DNA of 64,000 nt from DATATB01 sp036268995 (GTDB lineage Bacteria; Planctomycetota; Planctomycetia; Pirellulales; PNKZ01), in contig DATATB010000033.1 in the NCBI GenBank assembly GCA_036268995.1, positions 1-64,000 on the forward strand. Reading direction: 5' to 3'. The notes beneath the pieces are model-generated. The model saw only the letters and a program-made list of their open reading frames with translations. It was not told the origin of the DNA and ran no database searches. The translations under genes were made by a program, and so were the position numbers. This document shows, in pieces, positions 27,443 through 36,659 of this stretch. Position 1 is the first letter of the stretch, and each line of letters opens with the position of its first letter.

Positions 27443-28927
27443 ATGCGTCGCTCATTACGCGGCTTGCTGCGTTGCCGTGGTATTGCCCACGGCCTCGGCG
27501 GGCTCGTGCTCCTGCTGCTGACGTCCGTGCTGCACGCCGCGCCCAAGAACGTGCTGTTGCTGATCAGCGACAACCACACCGCCACCGACATGGGCTGTTA
27601 TGGCCATCCAGATGTCCGCACACCGAACCTCGACCGCCTCGCCGCACGCGGCACGCGGTTTCCGAATGCTTTTGCCACGGTGTCGTCCTGCAGCCCGAGC
27701 CGCGCGGTGATCTATACCGGTCTGCTCACGCATGCCAATGGGCAGTACATGCTCGCCCACTCGTTCCACAACGGCGTGCTGGCCGAAGGCGTCAAGCCGG
27801 TGTTCGATCTCGTCAAGGCCGGCGGCTATCGCACGGCGCTGTTCGGAAAAGCCAACTTTAGGCAACTGCCCGGGCAGTACGAACTGGACGTCGTCAACAC
27901 GGCCGATACCCGCGACATCCCCGCTTTGAGCCGGCGGGCCGAGCAGTTTATTCGCGACGGGGGCGATCGGCCATTTGTCATCGCACTGTGTACGCAAGAC
28001 CCGATTCCGCTTGATAAACCGCCGGAGCAGCGCCGGCGATTTAAGCCGCCTGCTCCGCGGAGCATCGACCCGGCGACGTTGCACCTGCCGGCGTACGTTC
28101 CCGACCGTCCCGACGTGCGCGAGAGCTTTGCCGAATACTACGAAATGATCGAGCGGCTCGACGCCGGCTTCGGCCAGGCCCTGGCCATGCTCGAGCGCAC
28201 CGGCAAGGCCGACAGCACGCTCGTGATGTTCTTTGGCGACCACGGCAGCTCGTATCCGCATGGCTACACGCACTACGAGCCGGGCGTCCACGTACCGCTG
28301 ATCGTCTTCAATCCCGAAGCGAAAAAACGCGGCGTGACGTGCGATGCGCTGGTCACGCTGGCCGATATCACGCCGACGATTCTCGACTGGACCGGCGTGC
28401 AGGGGCCGGGCTATCCTCTGCACGGCCGCAGCCTGCTGCCCGTGCTCGAGCAGGAAAAGACCACGGGCTGGGACTCCGTCGTGCTCAGCCAGGTGATGCA
28501 CGAAGTGACGATGTACTACCCGATGCGCACGCTGCGCGAGGGGCGATACAAGCTGATCTGGAATCTCTGCTTTCAGATGCCGTTTCTGAATGCGAAGGAG
28601 GTGGCCGACCGTTCGCCCTGGCGGCTGACCATCGAGCGCGGCGACAAGTTCATCGGCAAGCGAACCGTCGAGAAATACATCTGGCGCGACCCGGTGGAGT
28701 TGTACGACCTCCAATCCGATCCGGACGAAGTGGTCAATCTCGCCGATGACGCGAAATATGCCGACCTGCGCCGCGCCATGAGCGAAAAGCTGCTCAAGCG
28801 GCTGCGCGAAACCGACGACCACTGGCTCGAACGCTACGAGTTGCCCATGCCCGGCGAGAAGGTGAACGTCACGCTGCTGCCGCCGGCCGGCTACGCACCG
28901 CTACGAAAGGCATTTCCAAAGCACTGA
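27443..28927 (+). CDS. Secreted sulfatase, sulfamidase-like
   Basis: A 494-aa type I sulfatase. A hydrophobic signal segment (about residues 18-33) is followed by NVLLLISDNHTATDMGCYGHP, TPNLDRLAARGTRF, and the modification motif S-C-S-P-S-R with Cys83. The surroundings (TVSSCSPSRAVIYTG, then HANGQYMLAHSFHN) match N-sulfoglucosamine sulfohydrolases better than arylsulfatases. The usual DD of the metal site reads DN here (about 43-44). ATG 27443 is chosen (GAGG eight nt upstream); the open frame begins at 27374. N-linked sulfate on a glycan is the likely substrate, by inference from the subfamily. Confidence 0.9.
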   Translation: MRRSLRGLLRCRGIAHGLGGLVLLLLTSVLHAAPKNVLLLISDNHTATDMGCYGHPDVRTPNLDRLAARGTRFPNAFATVSSCSPSRAVIYTGLLTHANGQYMLAHSFHNGVLAEGVKPVFDLVKAGGYRTALFGKANFRQLPGQYELDVVNTADTRDIPALSRRAEQFIRDGGDRPFVIALCTQDPIPLDKPPEQRRRFKPPAPRSIDPATLHLPAYVPDRPDVRESFAEYYEMIERLDAGFGQALAMLERTGKADSTLVMFFGDHGSSYPHGYTHYEPGVHVPLIVFNPEAKKRGVTCDALVTLADITPTILDWTGVQGPGYPLHGRSLLPVLEQEKTTGWDSVVLSQVMHEVTMYYPMRTLREGRYKLIWNLCFQMPFLNAKEVADRSPWRLTIERGDKFIGKRTVEKYIWRDPVELYDLQSDPDEVVNLADDAKYADLRRAMSEKLLKRLRETDDHWLERYELPMPGEKVNVTLLPPAGYAPLRKAFPKH

Positions 28928-28989
28928 CGGCCGATCGGACACGTGGCGGCGCGTCAAGAAAACGTCCTCAGCCCGCAGCACCCGGCGGC

Positions 28990-30105
28990 TTACTTCGGTC
29001 GCAGCCGGCGGACGCGATGGTTGTTCGTGTCGCCGATGTAGAGCGTGCCGTCGGGTGCGGCGCAGATGCCGTGCGGCCGATCGAGCAGCGCGGCCGTGGC
29101 CGGCCCACCGTCGCCGCCATAGCCCCGGCCGTCGGGTCCGCGGCCAGCAATGGTGCGCAGCGTTTTCTGTTTGAGATCGATGCGCCGGATGGCGTGATTC
29201 TCCGTGTCGACCACGTCGATCACGCTCGGGCCGAGTGCGATGCCCTTCGGGCCGTTGAATGTCACCTGTTGCAAGTCAGCACCGTCGCGAAATCCTTTGC
29301 GGCCGCTGCCGGCAACGCCCTGCACCTGTCCGCTGGCCAGCCCGAGCTGCCAGATGCTATTGCCTTCGCGCAGTGCAATCCACAACACGCCGTCGGCCAC
29401 GGCCAGGGCCCGCGGCCCAAGCATCGGTTGCCCGCGGGCCAGCGAGCCGGAGCGCGGCAATTGTTTCTCGCCGTTGCCCGCAATGGATTCGATCATGCCC
29501 GTCGTGGGATCGATGCGGCGAATCCGATGATTGCCGATATCCGCAATGTAAATCGCGCCGGCGGAGTCCAGGGCGATGCTGTGCGGCTGTCGAAACGACG
29601 CCGCGGTGGCCGGCCCGCCGTCGCCGCCATAGCCGGGTTGGCCGGTGCCGGCCAGCGTCGAAATGCGGCCGCTGGCACGCTCGAGGCGCCGCACGACGTG
29701 ATTCTGCATTTCGACCCACAGCATGTTGCCCTGCTGGTCGAAGCGCACTTCGTAGGGCTCGTTGAGTTGGGCCTCGATGGCCGGCCCGCCGTCGCCCTGA
29801 TAGCCGCGGCGGCCGGAGCCGGCGACCGTTTCGATGCGGCCGGTGGCCAGGTCGACGCGGCGAATGCGATGCTGGCCGACTTCGCACACATACAGCCCGC
29901 CATCGGGGCCGATCTCGACGCCAAACGGCTGGTCGATCGAGATCTCGGTCGCGACGCCGCGATCGCCGTTGTTGCCCGGCCGGCCGTTGCCGGCGATCGT
30001 GTCGATCGCAAAATCCTGGCCGGCAGCCGCAGCGGTCAGCAGCAGGCCGAGCACCAGCGTCAGAATCGCGGCCGGCGGTTGAAACTTATTTTGATTCGCG
30101 TTCAT
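28990..30105 (-). CDS. Secreted NHL-repeat beta-propeller protein
   Basis: A 371-aa protein with a signal peptide (about residues 1-28, ending AAAAGQ). The rest consists of about six NHL repeats, each with the pattern GYGGDGGPA...ALL..PHGI....G.LYI.D..NHRVRR. They form a six-bladed beta-propeller. It is probably a secreted or periplasmic binding scaffold; no catalytic residues are evident. It follows the ceramidase-like gene on the same strand with a 9-nt gap, so the two are co-transcribed. Confidence 0.88.
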   Translation of the reverse strand: MNANQNKFQPPAAILTLVLGLLLTAAAAGQDFAIDTIAGNGRPGNNGDRGVATEISIDQPFGVEIGPDGGLYVCEVGQHRIRRVDLATGRIETVAGSGRRGYQGDGGPAIEAQLNEPYEVRFDQQGNMLWVEMQNHVVRRLERASGRISTLAGTGQPGYGGDGGPATAASFRQPHSIALDSAGAIYIADIGNHRIRRIDPTTGMIESIAGNGEKQLPRSGSLARGQPMLGPRALAVADGVLWIALREGNSIWQLGLASGQVQGVAGSGRKGFRDGADLQQVTFNGPKGIALGPSVIDVVDTENHAIRRIDLKQKTLRTIAGRGPDGRGYGGDGGPATAALLDRPHGICAAPDGTLYIGDTNNHRVRRLRPK

Positions 30106-30114
30106 GCTGATTGT

Positions 30115-31500
30115 TCAAGGCGAAGCCGCCGGTGCGGCCGGCTGGGAGTGAAGTTGATCGAGCATCGCGACGACTTCATCGACGATCCGCTCGCCGGTGC
30201 CCGGTTCGGCATAACTGTGCAAACCGGTCCAGGTTTGATATCCGCCCAGCCGATGGGCCTCGCGGTCGGGCAGGTATCCGATCCAGTCGTTCGCCAGCTC
30301 GGCTACGAAAGTTTTTTGATACGGCGAGCGGCGCTTGATCTCCAATCCCAAGCCGGTGAAAAACTCGGCCGGCACTCCCACCAGCGCCACGTCGCCAAGG
30401 GCCATGACCTGCAACCAGGTCTCACGCTCCTGGCCTTGCTGCGGCCGAAGCACGTCGCGCTGCTTGCGAAATACTTCGACAATGGTTTTTGCACGGTCCG
30501 GGGCCCGTTTCTCGCAATAGCTCGACACGGCGGCATCTTCTCGGGCATCGTCAAAGTGGCGCACCTTGAACGAAAACGACCGCTTGATCCCCGCCAACCT
30601 GCTGATCGGCTGCGGCTCGCCCCGCTCGACGCCCTGGCGCACGTCGCGTTTGATGCGCGAAATCGCCTCGTCGATCGGCACGGGATCGCGCATCCCCAAG
30701 TTGTGGGTCGAGCCCGACGCTCCTTCCAGAAAACCGAACGTGCCGCCCAGCTCGACCTCCAACTCCTGGGCCGCCAGGCCATAAAAACTCGGCGATCTGG
30801 CACCGGGCGTACGTGTGCCGATCGTGTGGCAGGAATGGTTGAACAGCACCGCCACCAGGCCGTCGTGCGCATTGCGGAACGACAAGACCGGCAATTGCGG
30901 GTCCGCCGGGCCGGTGGGCCGAACTGCGTCGCCGCGCGGGCCGATCCAATAAATCGTGTGGTCCGAGAGCAGCAGGCGGCTGTTCTGACCGATGCTGGAT
31001 TCTTCTTCCAGCCGGAATCGAAACTGGCAACCATCGACGAGCTTCCGGCAGGCTTGCCGCACGGCTTCCACGATGGCCTGTTGTACTCGCCGGCAGAAAA
31101 CCTCGTCGCGCCGATAACCGTGCACGGTCACCGTGCTGGGGGCCGAATGCGTATGCGTGGCATTGAGCAGCACGCACTGGGGCGAAATCTGGCAGTCGCG
31201 CTCGATCGTCGCCACGACCGGGTCGAGCAGATCGCGCGTGAGCATCAACACGTCGCAAGCCACGATAGCCGCCCGGCCTTGCCCCGGCACTTCCAGCACC
31301 ACGGCCACCGCCCGCAGTTGGCCCTCTTGGGCACCGGAGCGGCGCGCGGTAATGCCGCCGCCGATCTCCATCGAGTCATCGGCTGGAATCTTCACGGCCG
31401 CGGCGCCCACGCGGAGATTGCCTGCGGCCAGCGCCGCGTGGCCCGGCGCCGATAAGATCACCATGCTTCCGGCCAAAGCGGCCAACACGCGCAAAATCAT
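30115..31500 (-). CDS. Neutral/alkaline ceramidase-like secreted protein
   Basis: A 461-aa protein with a signal peptide (about residues 1-25). LRVGAAAVKIPADDS, AVVLEVPGQGRAAIVACDVLML and NATHTHSAPST are the hallmark strings of the N-terminal domain of neutral/alkaline non-lysosomal ceramidases, which use a zinc site formed partly by these histidines. Many bacterial members, especially in Planctomycetes, lack evidence for ceramide cleavage, so the substrate is open. ATG 31498-31500 is preferred over an in-frame ATG at 31548 because the signal peptide begins there. Confidence 0.85.
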   Translation of the reverse strand: MILRVLAALAGSMVILSAPGHAALAAGNLRVGAAAVKIPADDSMEIGGGITARRSGAQEGQLRAVAVVLEVPGQGRAAIVACDVLMLTRDLLDPVVATIERDCQISPQCVLLNATHTHSAPSTVTVHGYRRDEVFCRRVQQAIVEAVRQACRKLVDGCQFRFRLEEESSIGQNSRLLLSDHTIYWIGPRGDAVRPTGPADPQLPVLSFRNAHDGLVAVLFNHSCHTIGTRTPGARSPSFYGLAAQELEVELGGTFGFLEGASGSTHNLGMRDPVPIDEAISRIKRDVRQGVERGEPQPISRLAGIKRSFSFKVRHFDDAREDAAVSSYCEKRAPDRAKTIVEVFRKQRDVLRPQQGQERETWLQVMALGDVALVGVPAEFFTGLGLEIKRRSPYQKTFVAELANDWIGYLPDREAHRLGGYQTWTGLHSYAEPGTGERIVDEVVAMLDQLHSQPAAPAASP

Positions 31501-31560
31501 CTGCGTAGCATACCTTCCGACCGCGCGGATTGCCCGTACAATGGCCACGCGAAATGACCG

Positions 31561-31590
31561 TGGTCAGTGGTCCGTGGTCAGTTGTCTGTC
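31561..31590. repeat. Single arm of the GTCAGTGGTC repeat family
   Basis: Contains TGGTCAGTGGTCCGTGGTC and GTTGTCTGTC, the words that build the inverted repeat at 16206-16285. It lies in the gap before the ceramidase-like gene. Confidence 0.5.
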
Positions 31591-31591
31591 G

Positions 31592-31852
31592 CTAGCGAGC
31601 GAGCGGATTTTCTGCCTGATTGGCCGGCGCCGGGCCACCTGGCTGACCGGCCTGCGCGTCCGCTTGCACCGGCTGCTCGCCCTGCATCATCTGCTGCGCT
31701 TGGTGCTGATTACCTCCGGCGCGCCATCCATAGCCGGCGATCGTCCCCAGAATGGCAATCACGATCAGAATCAGCAGAATCCAGGCCGTGTAGCTCCACG
31801 GCATATAATCGGTCCAAGTCCGCTGCGCCCCGCCAGAATGATGCATCGCCAT
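31592..31852 (-). CDS. Small single-pass membrane protein
   Basis: An 86-aa protein of no family I recognise. One membrane helix (YTAWILLILIVIAILGTIAGYGW, about residues 21-43) is followed by a Gln/Ala/Pro-rich tail. The ribosome binding site GGGAGGAC lies five nt before ATG 31850-31852, which strongly supports a real gene. It sits between the ceramidase-like gene and the trypsin/FGE fusion on the same strand. Confidence 0.7.
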   Translation of the reverse strand: MAMHHSGGAQRTWTDYMPWSYTAWILLILIVIAILGTIAGYGWRAGGNQHQAQQMMQGEQPVQADAQAGQPGGPAPANQAENPLAR

Positions 31853-31959
31853 TTTGTCCTCCCTCGCGCGTAACCCCGTCCTCTAACCGCCAATTTCCGC
31901 GAACGGGGGCGATTGGAGCAAACGTGGTGCCGGACTATCGGGCTTTGGCAAGTCGGCCA

Positions 31960-34350
31960 TCAATCCGACGGTACCTCACTAACAACTCGTAGACCATAGT
32001 TCGGTTGACCGACATCGGGCGCTCGGTAATTGCGGTAGGCCGAGCGCGCCGTGCCGGGATCATTCAGCCAACTGCCGCCGCGCAGCACTCGGTGTGTGCC
32101 GGTTGCGGGGCCGGGCGGATCGTCGGCCGGCGACTGGCTGTAGTAGTCGCCGGAATGCCAGTCGTTGCACCATTCCCAGACGCCGCCGTGCATGTCGTAC
32201 AAGCCCCACGGGTTCGCCTTCAACTGTGCAACCGGATGCAATCTTTCCGCCGTATTTACTTTCAACCAGCCGTACTCGGGCAATTGCGCCATATCGTCGC
32301 CGAATGAAAAAGTTGTCGTTGTGCCTGCCCGGCATGCATACTCCCACTCGGCCTCGGTGGGCAGCCGGCAACGATAACGCTTTCCGGCCTCCAGCCCATT
32401 CAGTCGCTCCAAGAACTGCTGACAATCGTTCCAGGCGATCGATTCCACAGGGCGGAGAGGGTCGCCTGGGTTCAGGCTGGGGTTCGTGCCCATGACGGCG
32501 GTCCACTGCGCCTGCGTGACTTCGGTAACTCCGATGTAAAACGGCCGGGTAATCGCCACACCGTGGGACATCTCCCGGCCACCGTACTGCGGCACCGGCT
32601 TGCCGGGCGTGCCCATTACGAATTTACCGGCGGGGATCAGCTTCAGCCGGATCACCGCGCCCGCCGGCAGCTCGAGCTCGATCGTTTCGGGCCGCTTTGC
32701 CGAGCCGGCATCGGGTGTGGCTGGAGGCACGCTTGCCGCCGAACCGCCGGCCGCGACCGTGCCGCCTGGCATGCCCGCGGGCTTCTGCTTTTTTTCTTCG
32801 AAATAATCGATGAGCACCTGGCCGTGCGTCCGGATGTACTTGGCGTGATAGCCGAGCCATTTTTCGTCGGCGTCGCTCAGCTCGGCGAGACCGATGCTGA
32901 CGGGCGAGAAATTGTCCATGCGGACGAGTTGCAGGTGGTTGTCCGCGATTTTCACGGCGACGGCATCCACGTGGTGCATGCCGGAGGCGTCGGCAAAACT
33001 CCGGCGCAGCGTTTTTAGCGCCTCATCGATCTCGGCCCTCTTTTTCTTTTCCGCTCGATCGGCTGCAAGGGCCGCCTGGCGTTTCTCATCCTCGGCCTGA
33101 ACTTCCGCCCGTCTGGCTCGCTCGGTTCGCACCAACATCGCGATTCGGTCCCGATCCGCGATGGCTCGGGCACTAAACAACGGGATATAAAAGCTCGTAC
33201 CCCGGCGAGCGGTGGCGTACTCGGTTGCCCTGCCGACGATGAAAACATCGTCCTCCCGCACCCCGGTAATGATGTCGTCGCCGAGCCTTGCCCGCAGTTC
33301 GGCGCCGCCGCCGTTGGGGAAAAACATCTTGAACTTCACGCTTCCCATTCTGACGAGCATGCCATCGGCAAGAATCTGAATCACGGTCATCTCGCCCGCA
33401 ATCCGTGCAATCGTCATGGGCTGGACTTCGGCCGGCGGTGTGATCTTGTACGCGGGGCTCAGCTCGCCCTTTTCGATCTTCGTCAGCGCGTCGTTGGGCG
33501 CAGCGGGCAGGAAGTTCTCAATCTCGCTGACGATTGCCGCGCTGAACTTTGCCGCTTCGCTCTTTGCGAGCTCCGACGGCGCGGGCGCGGACAAACCGAG
33601 GATTTCCACATAGACGACCGCCGACTTCGGATCGCCGGCCGCCGCGGTCGATGCGAACCGGCCGACGTCGACGAAGGTTCGCTGTCCCGTGGGATCCACA
33701 GTGCGTAGAAACGCAGCCACGGCCGAACTCGGAACGGCCAGGGCCTGCCCCTTGGCCACGGTCAGCGAAGCAAAGTGCACGCCGACCAAAACGCCGTTGC
33801 GGCTGACCAGCGGGCCGCCGCTGCTGCCTCCCGCGGTGACGGCATCATGCCACAGCGAGCGGCGAACGCCGGCATCTTCGGCCGGTCCGCCGGCATCCAC
33901 CGGATGACGCGTGACTTGCCCGCCGGTCAGCGTCAGGCCAATGCCGAACGCATCGCCCAGCGGAAAGCCGTAGGCGGTGACGCTGGTGCCCAACGGCGCA
34001 AGACCATCGAGTATCTTCAGATCGCTCGTCAGCGACGCATCGGTCTTCAAGAGGGCCAGGTCGTACGTCTCACAAATCCAAATGGCACGCGCCTCGAGCG
34101 CTTTCGTATATTTCGGGCCGACGCGAACGCGAAAGCCGGGGTTGGGGTGGTCGCCCTCTTGCACGACGTGACGGTTTGTGAGCACCAGGCCCGGACCAAC
34201 GACGACGCCGGAACCACTCCCCACCACGGTCAGCTTGCCCTTGGGCGCTTTGCCGCTGACCTTCTTGACCTTGATTTCGTCAGCGGACGCCGCCCGCGAA
34301 TTCGCGAGCGGCCCAAGCACGAGCAGAACCAATACGACGAACCGCGTCAT
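31960..34350 (-). CDS. Trypsin-like protease fused to SHD1-like and FGE-sulfatase domains
   Basis: A 796-aa secreted protein. A signal peptide (about 1-20) precedes a trypsin-fold protease with His61 (TNRHVV), Asp97 (YDLALL) and Ser177 (GGSSGGP). The middle holds a possible second domain (about 300-380), a charged coiled coil (about 405-445) and an SHD1-like domain (about 445-515), known from other planctomycete secreted proteins. The C-terminus (about 556-793) is an FGE-sulfatase fold (RLPTEAEWEYACRAG, YDMHGGVWEWCNDW, LRGGSW). Its last segment lacks the two cysteines of true formylglycine-generating enzymes, so it is more likely a binding or other-function domain. ATG 34348-34350 is chosen; the open frame upstream is a shadow of the next gene. 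Confidence 0.87.
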   Translation of the reverse strand: MTRFVVLVLLVLGPLANSRAASADEIKVKKVSGKAPKGKLTVVGSGSGVVVGPGLVLTNRHVVQEGDHPNPGFRVRVGPKYTKALEARAIWICETYDLALLKTDASLTSDLKILDGLAPLGTSVTAYGFPLGDAFGIGLTLTGGQVTRHPVDAGGPAEDAGVRRSLWHDAVTAGGSSGGPLVSRNGVLVGVHFASLTVAKGQALAVPSSAVAAFLRTVDPTGQRTFVDVGRFASTAAAGDPKSAVVYVEILGLSAPAPSELAKSEAAKFSAAIVSEIENFLPAAPNDALTKIEKGELSPAYKITPPAEVQPMTIARIAGEMTVIQILADGMLVRMGSVKFKMFFPNGGGAELRARLGDDIITGVREDDVFIVGRATEYATARRGTSFYIPLFSARAIADRDRIAMLVRTERARRAEVQAEDEKRQAALAADRAEKKKRAEIDEALKTLRRSFADASGMHHVDAVAVKIADNHLQLVRMDNFSPVSIGLAELSDADEKWLGYHAKYIRTHGQVLIDYFEEKKQKPAGMPGGTVAAGGSAASVPPATPDAGSAKRPETIELELPAGAVIRLKLIPAGKFVMGTPGKPVPQYGGREMSHGVAITRPFYIGVTEVTQAQWTAVMGTNPSLNPGDPLRPVESIAWNDCQQFLERLNGLEAGKRYRCRLPTEAEWEYACRAGTTTTFSFGDDMAQLPEYGWLKVNTAERLHPVAQLKANPWGLYDMHGGVWEWCNDWHSGDYYSQSPADDPPGPATGTHRVLRGGSWLNDPGTARSAYRNYRAPDVGQPNYGLRVVSEVPSD

Positions 34351-34460
34351 AGCAAATTGCCCCGGCGAGTTGCGATCGCTCGAACCGTTCCAGCCGCCGC
34401 CTGAGCGTATCATACAGCCTGCCAATGGCAGATACAGCGCTCGGGGCGTGGTTTCGAGCC

Positions 34461-35192
34461 TCACTGCGACTGGCCGGTTCGCCACACGCGCTCGAGCAGG
34501 CGAAACATTTGTGGGTCGTGGCTCTGGAGTTCGGCGCGGTTGAAGGGAAAGAAATCGTTCTGGCCGAAGAAGGCTTCGGACGTCTCGGCAAAGTATTCCT
34601 TGGCGTTGGTCAGGGCGTAAGCCCGCTCGGTCTTGCCGTTGGAACGCGGCACGGCGTCGTACGACTTGCTGTCGACGGCGTGCCGATAGGCGGCCTCGAT
34701 CTCCGGCTGATCGAAACCCAGCACCTGGTCGTGATAGGCGTGCGCCAATTCGTGCAGCACGAATACCGGCATACGGCGGACTTCCTGGGCAAAGATCGCG
34801 ATGTTCGTAAACTCGATGCCTTTGGCCATCGCCGGATTGCGCCCATGCTCGCGGAGCCACGCGCCGTTGGGGTGGTACTCCGCCTTGGGCTGCACGCCCG
34901 GATATTGGGGCGAGAACCACAGCGGCACGGTCCGCAAGAATTTCAATGGCTGCGCCGGCACGCGCTCGACGATGATCCGCAATTGCTCCCGCAACAGCGC
35001 GAGCGCCTTTTCCGTTGCATCGGCCTGCCCGTCACGCAGCCGGTCGCTGACGTGTACGGTCCAGCCTTCGATCTTGAGGGTTTGATAACCGGCCGCCGCG
35101 GCAGGCTGCTTGGACATTTGCCCGGCGGCTGAATTCGCGACGCTCAACGCGGCCAGGCCGGCGAGCAACATGATTCGAAGTGTTTGGGTCAC
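34461..35192 (-). CDS. Secreted zinc metallopeptidase-like protein (HELAH)
   Basis: A 243-aa protein with a signal peptide (about 1-24). VFVLHELAHAYHD at about residues 143-155 contains the HExxH zinc motif, and NAKEYFAETSEAFFG (about 196-210) would supply the third ligand Glu. The pattern resembles the ATLF-type (anthrax lethal factor C-terminal-like) zincins found in many environmental bacteria. The target is unknown. It ends 110 nt before the trypsin/FGE gene on the same strand, so co-transcription with another secreted peptidase is likely. Confidence 0.78.
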   Translation of the reverse strand: MTQTLRIMLLAGLAALSVANSAAGQMSKQPAAAAGYQTLKIEGWTVHVSDRLRDGQADATEKALALLREQLRIIVERVPAQPLKFLRTVPLWFSPQYPGVQPKAEYHPNGAWLREHGRNPAMAKGIEFTNIAIFAQEVRRMPVFVLHELAHAYHDQVLGFDQPEIEAAYRHAVDSKSYDAVPRSNGKTERAYALTNAKEYFAETSEAFFGQNDFFPFNRAELQSHDPQMFRLLERVWRTGQSQ

Positions 35193-35347
35193 AGCGTGGT
35201 CCAGTTGCGGAGCCTGGGAATCGGATTTCTTTCGGGCAGGATAGGTGCTTTGTACGCAATATCAAGTATGCTGGTGCCCGCCGCGGCGAGAAATCGCTCG
35301 CCGCGCAAGCTTTGCCAACGCCGCTGTTTCGCGTCTGAGACCTTGTC

Positions 35348-36631
35348 ATGCGACACTTGCCGATTGATTCTAGCTTGTTCGTCGAGAATCGTGCGCGGCT
35401 TCGGAAATTGCTCCCGCCGGGCGCGCTGGCCGTGCTCAACGCCAACGACGTGCTGCCCACGAATGCCGACGGCTCGCTGCCGCTGGTGCCCAACGCCGAC
35501 CTCTTTTATCTCTCCGGCATCGAGCAGGAAGAGTCCGTGCTGCTGATCGCGCCCGACGGGCCGGACGAGAACCTGCGCGAGGTGCTCTTTGTCCGCGAGC
35601 CCAACGAGCAGCTCAAAACCTGGGAAGGCCACAAGCTGTCGAAGGACGAAGCCACGCGAATATCGGGCATCCGCACGGTAAAATGGCTCAGCGAGTTTTC
35701 CAAGACGTTTCACGCGGCCATGTGCGACGCCGAGCACGTGTTTCTCAACACGAACGAGCACAAGCGGGCGGCCATCGAAGTCGAGACGCGCGACGCCCGG
35801 TTCATCGCGGATTGCCGCCGCCGCTATCCGCTGCACGCCTACCACCGGCTGGCGCCGCTGCTGCACCGGCTGCGCGTAATCAAGTCGCCGGCCGAAATCG
35901 AGTTGCTCAACGAGGCCGTCCGCATCACCAGCGACGGGTTCCGCCGCGTGCTGGGGTTCGTCGAGCCCGGCGTAAACGAATGCGAAGTCGAAGCCGAGTT
36001 CATTCACGAGTTTACCCGGCAGCGGGCCAAGTTCGCCTACACGCCGATTGTCGCCTCGGGCGCCAATGCGTGCGTGCTGCACTACATCGCCAACGACCAG
36101 CCATGCCAGGCGGGCGACTTGCTGCTGCTGGACGTGGCCGCCAACTACGCCAATTACAATGCCGACCTGACCCGCACGATTCCGGTCGGCGGTCGCTTCA
36201 CTTCGCGACAGCGGGACGTGTACGACGCGGTGCTGCGCGTCATGCGGGCCGCCCTGGCCGGAGCTACGGTCGGCACGCTGCACCGCGACTGGACGCACCG
36301 CGCAAAGCTGTTGATGAACGAAGAGCTGCTGCGGCTGGGCCTGCTCACCGCCGAGGACATCGAGCAGCAGACGCGCGACGAGCCGGCCTGCCGCAAGTAT
36401 TTCATGCACGGGCTGGGCCATCCGCTGGGCCTCGACGTACACGACGTGGGACTGATGCACGAGCCTTTTGCACCCGGTTGGGTGCTGACCGTCGAGCCGG
36501 GCATCTACATTCCGAAAGAAGGTTTCGGCGTGCGCATCGAGAACAACGTGCTGGTCACGGCCGACGGCCCGATCGACCTGATGGCCGAGATTCCGGTCGA
36601 GGCCGAGGAGATCGAGGAGCTGATGAACTGA
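35348..36631 (+). CDS. pepP: Xaa-Pro aminopeptidase
   Basis: A 427-aa M24B metallopeptidase removing N-terminal residues before proline. The aminopeptidase P N-domain (about 1-130) includes DLFYLSGIEQEESVLLIAPDG. The catalytic pita-bread domain has LDVAANYANYNADLTRTIPV (two Asp ligands), HGLGHPLGLDVHDVG (His ligand), VEPGIYIP and VRIENNVLVT (two Glu ligands), so the dinuclear Mn site is complete. It is transcribed divergently from the zincin gene across 155 nt. Cytosolic: no signal peptide. Confidence 0.93.
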   Translation: MRHLPIDSSLFVENRARLRKLLPPGALAVLNANDVLPTNADGSLPLVPNADLFYLSGIEQEESVLLIAPDGPDENLREVLFVREPNEQLKTWEGHKLSKDEATRISGIRTVKWLSEFSKTFHAAMCDAEHVFLNTNEHKRAAIEVETRDARFIADCRRRYPLHAYHRLAPLLHRLRVIKSPAEIELLNEAVRITSDGFRRVLGFVEPGVNECEVEAEFIHEFTRQRAKFAYTPIVASGANACVLHYIANDQPCQAGDLLLLDVAANYANYNADLTRTIPVGGRFTSRQRDVYDAVLRVMRAALAGATVGTLHRDWTHRAKLLMNEELLRLGLLTAEDIEQQTRDEPACRKYFMHGLGHPLGLDVHDVGLMHEPFAPGWVLTVEPGIYIPKEGFGVRIENNVLVTADGPIDLMAEIPVEAEEIEELMN

Positions 36632-36659
36632 GTCAGCGGCAGATCGCAAGCGGTGTGCG

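Noticed and set aside
31960..34350. FGE partner needed to mature the sulfatases in this window
   Set aside because: The FGE-fold domains here and in the kinase gene lack the cysteine pair required for formylglycine formation.
34351..34920. N-terminal extension of the trypsin/FGE protein
   Set aside because: It overlaps the zincin gene in another frame and gives an Arg-rich non-protein-like sequence. The signal peptide starts at 34350.
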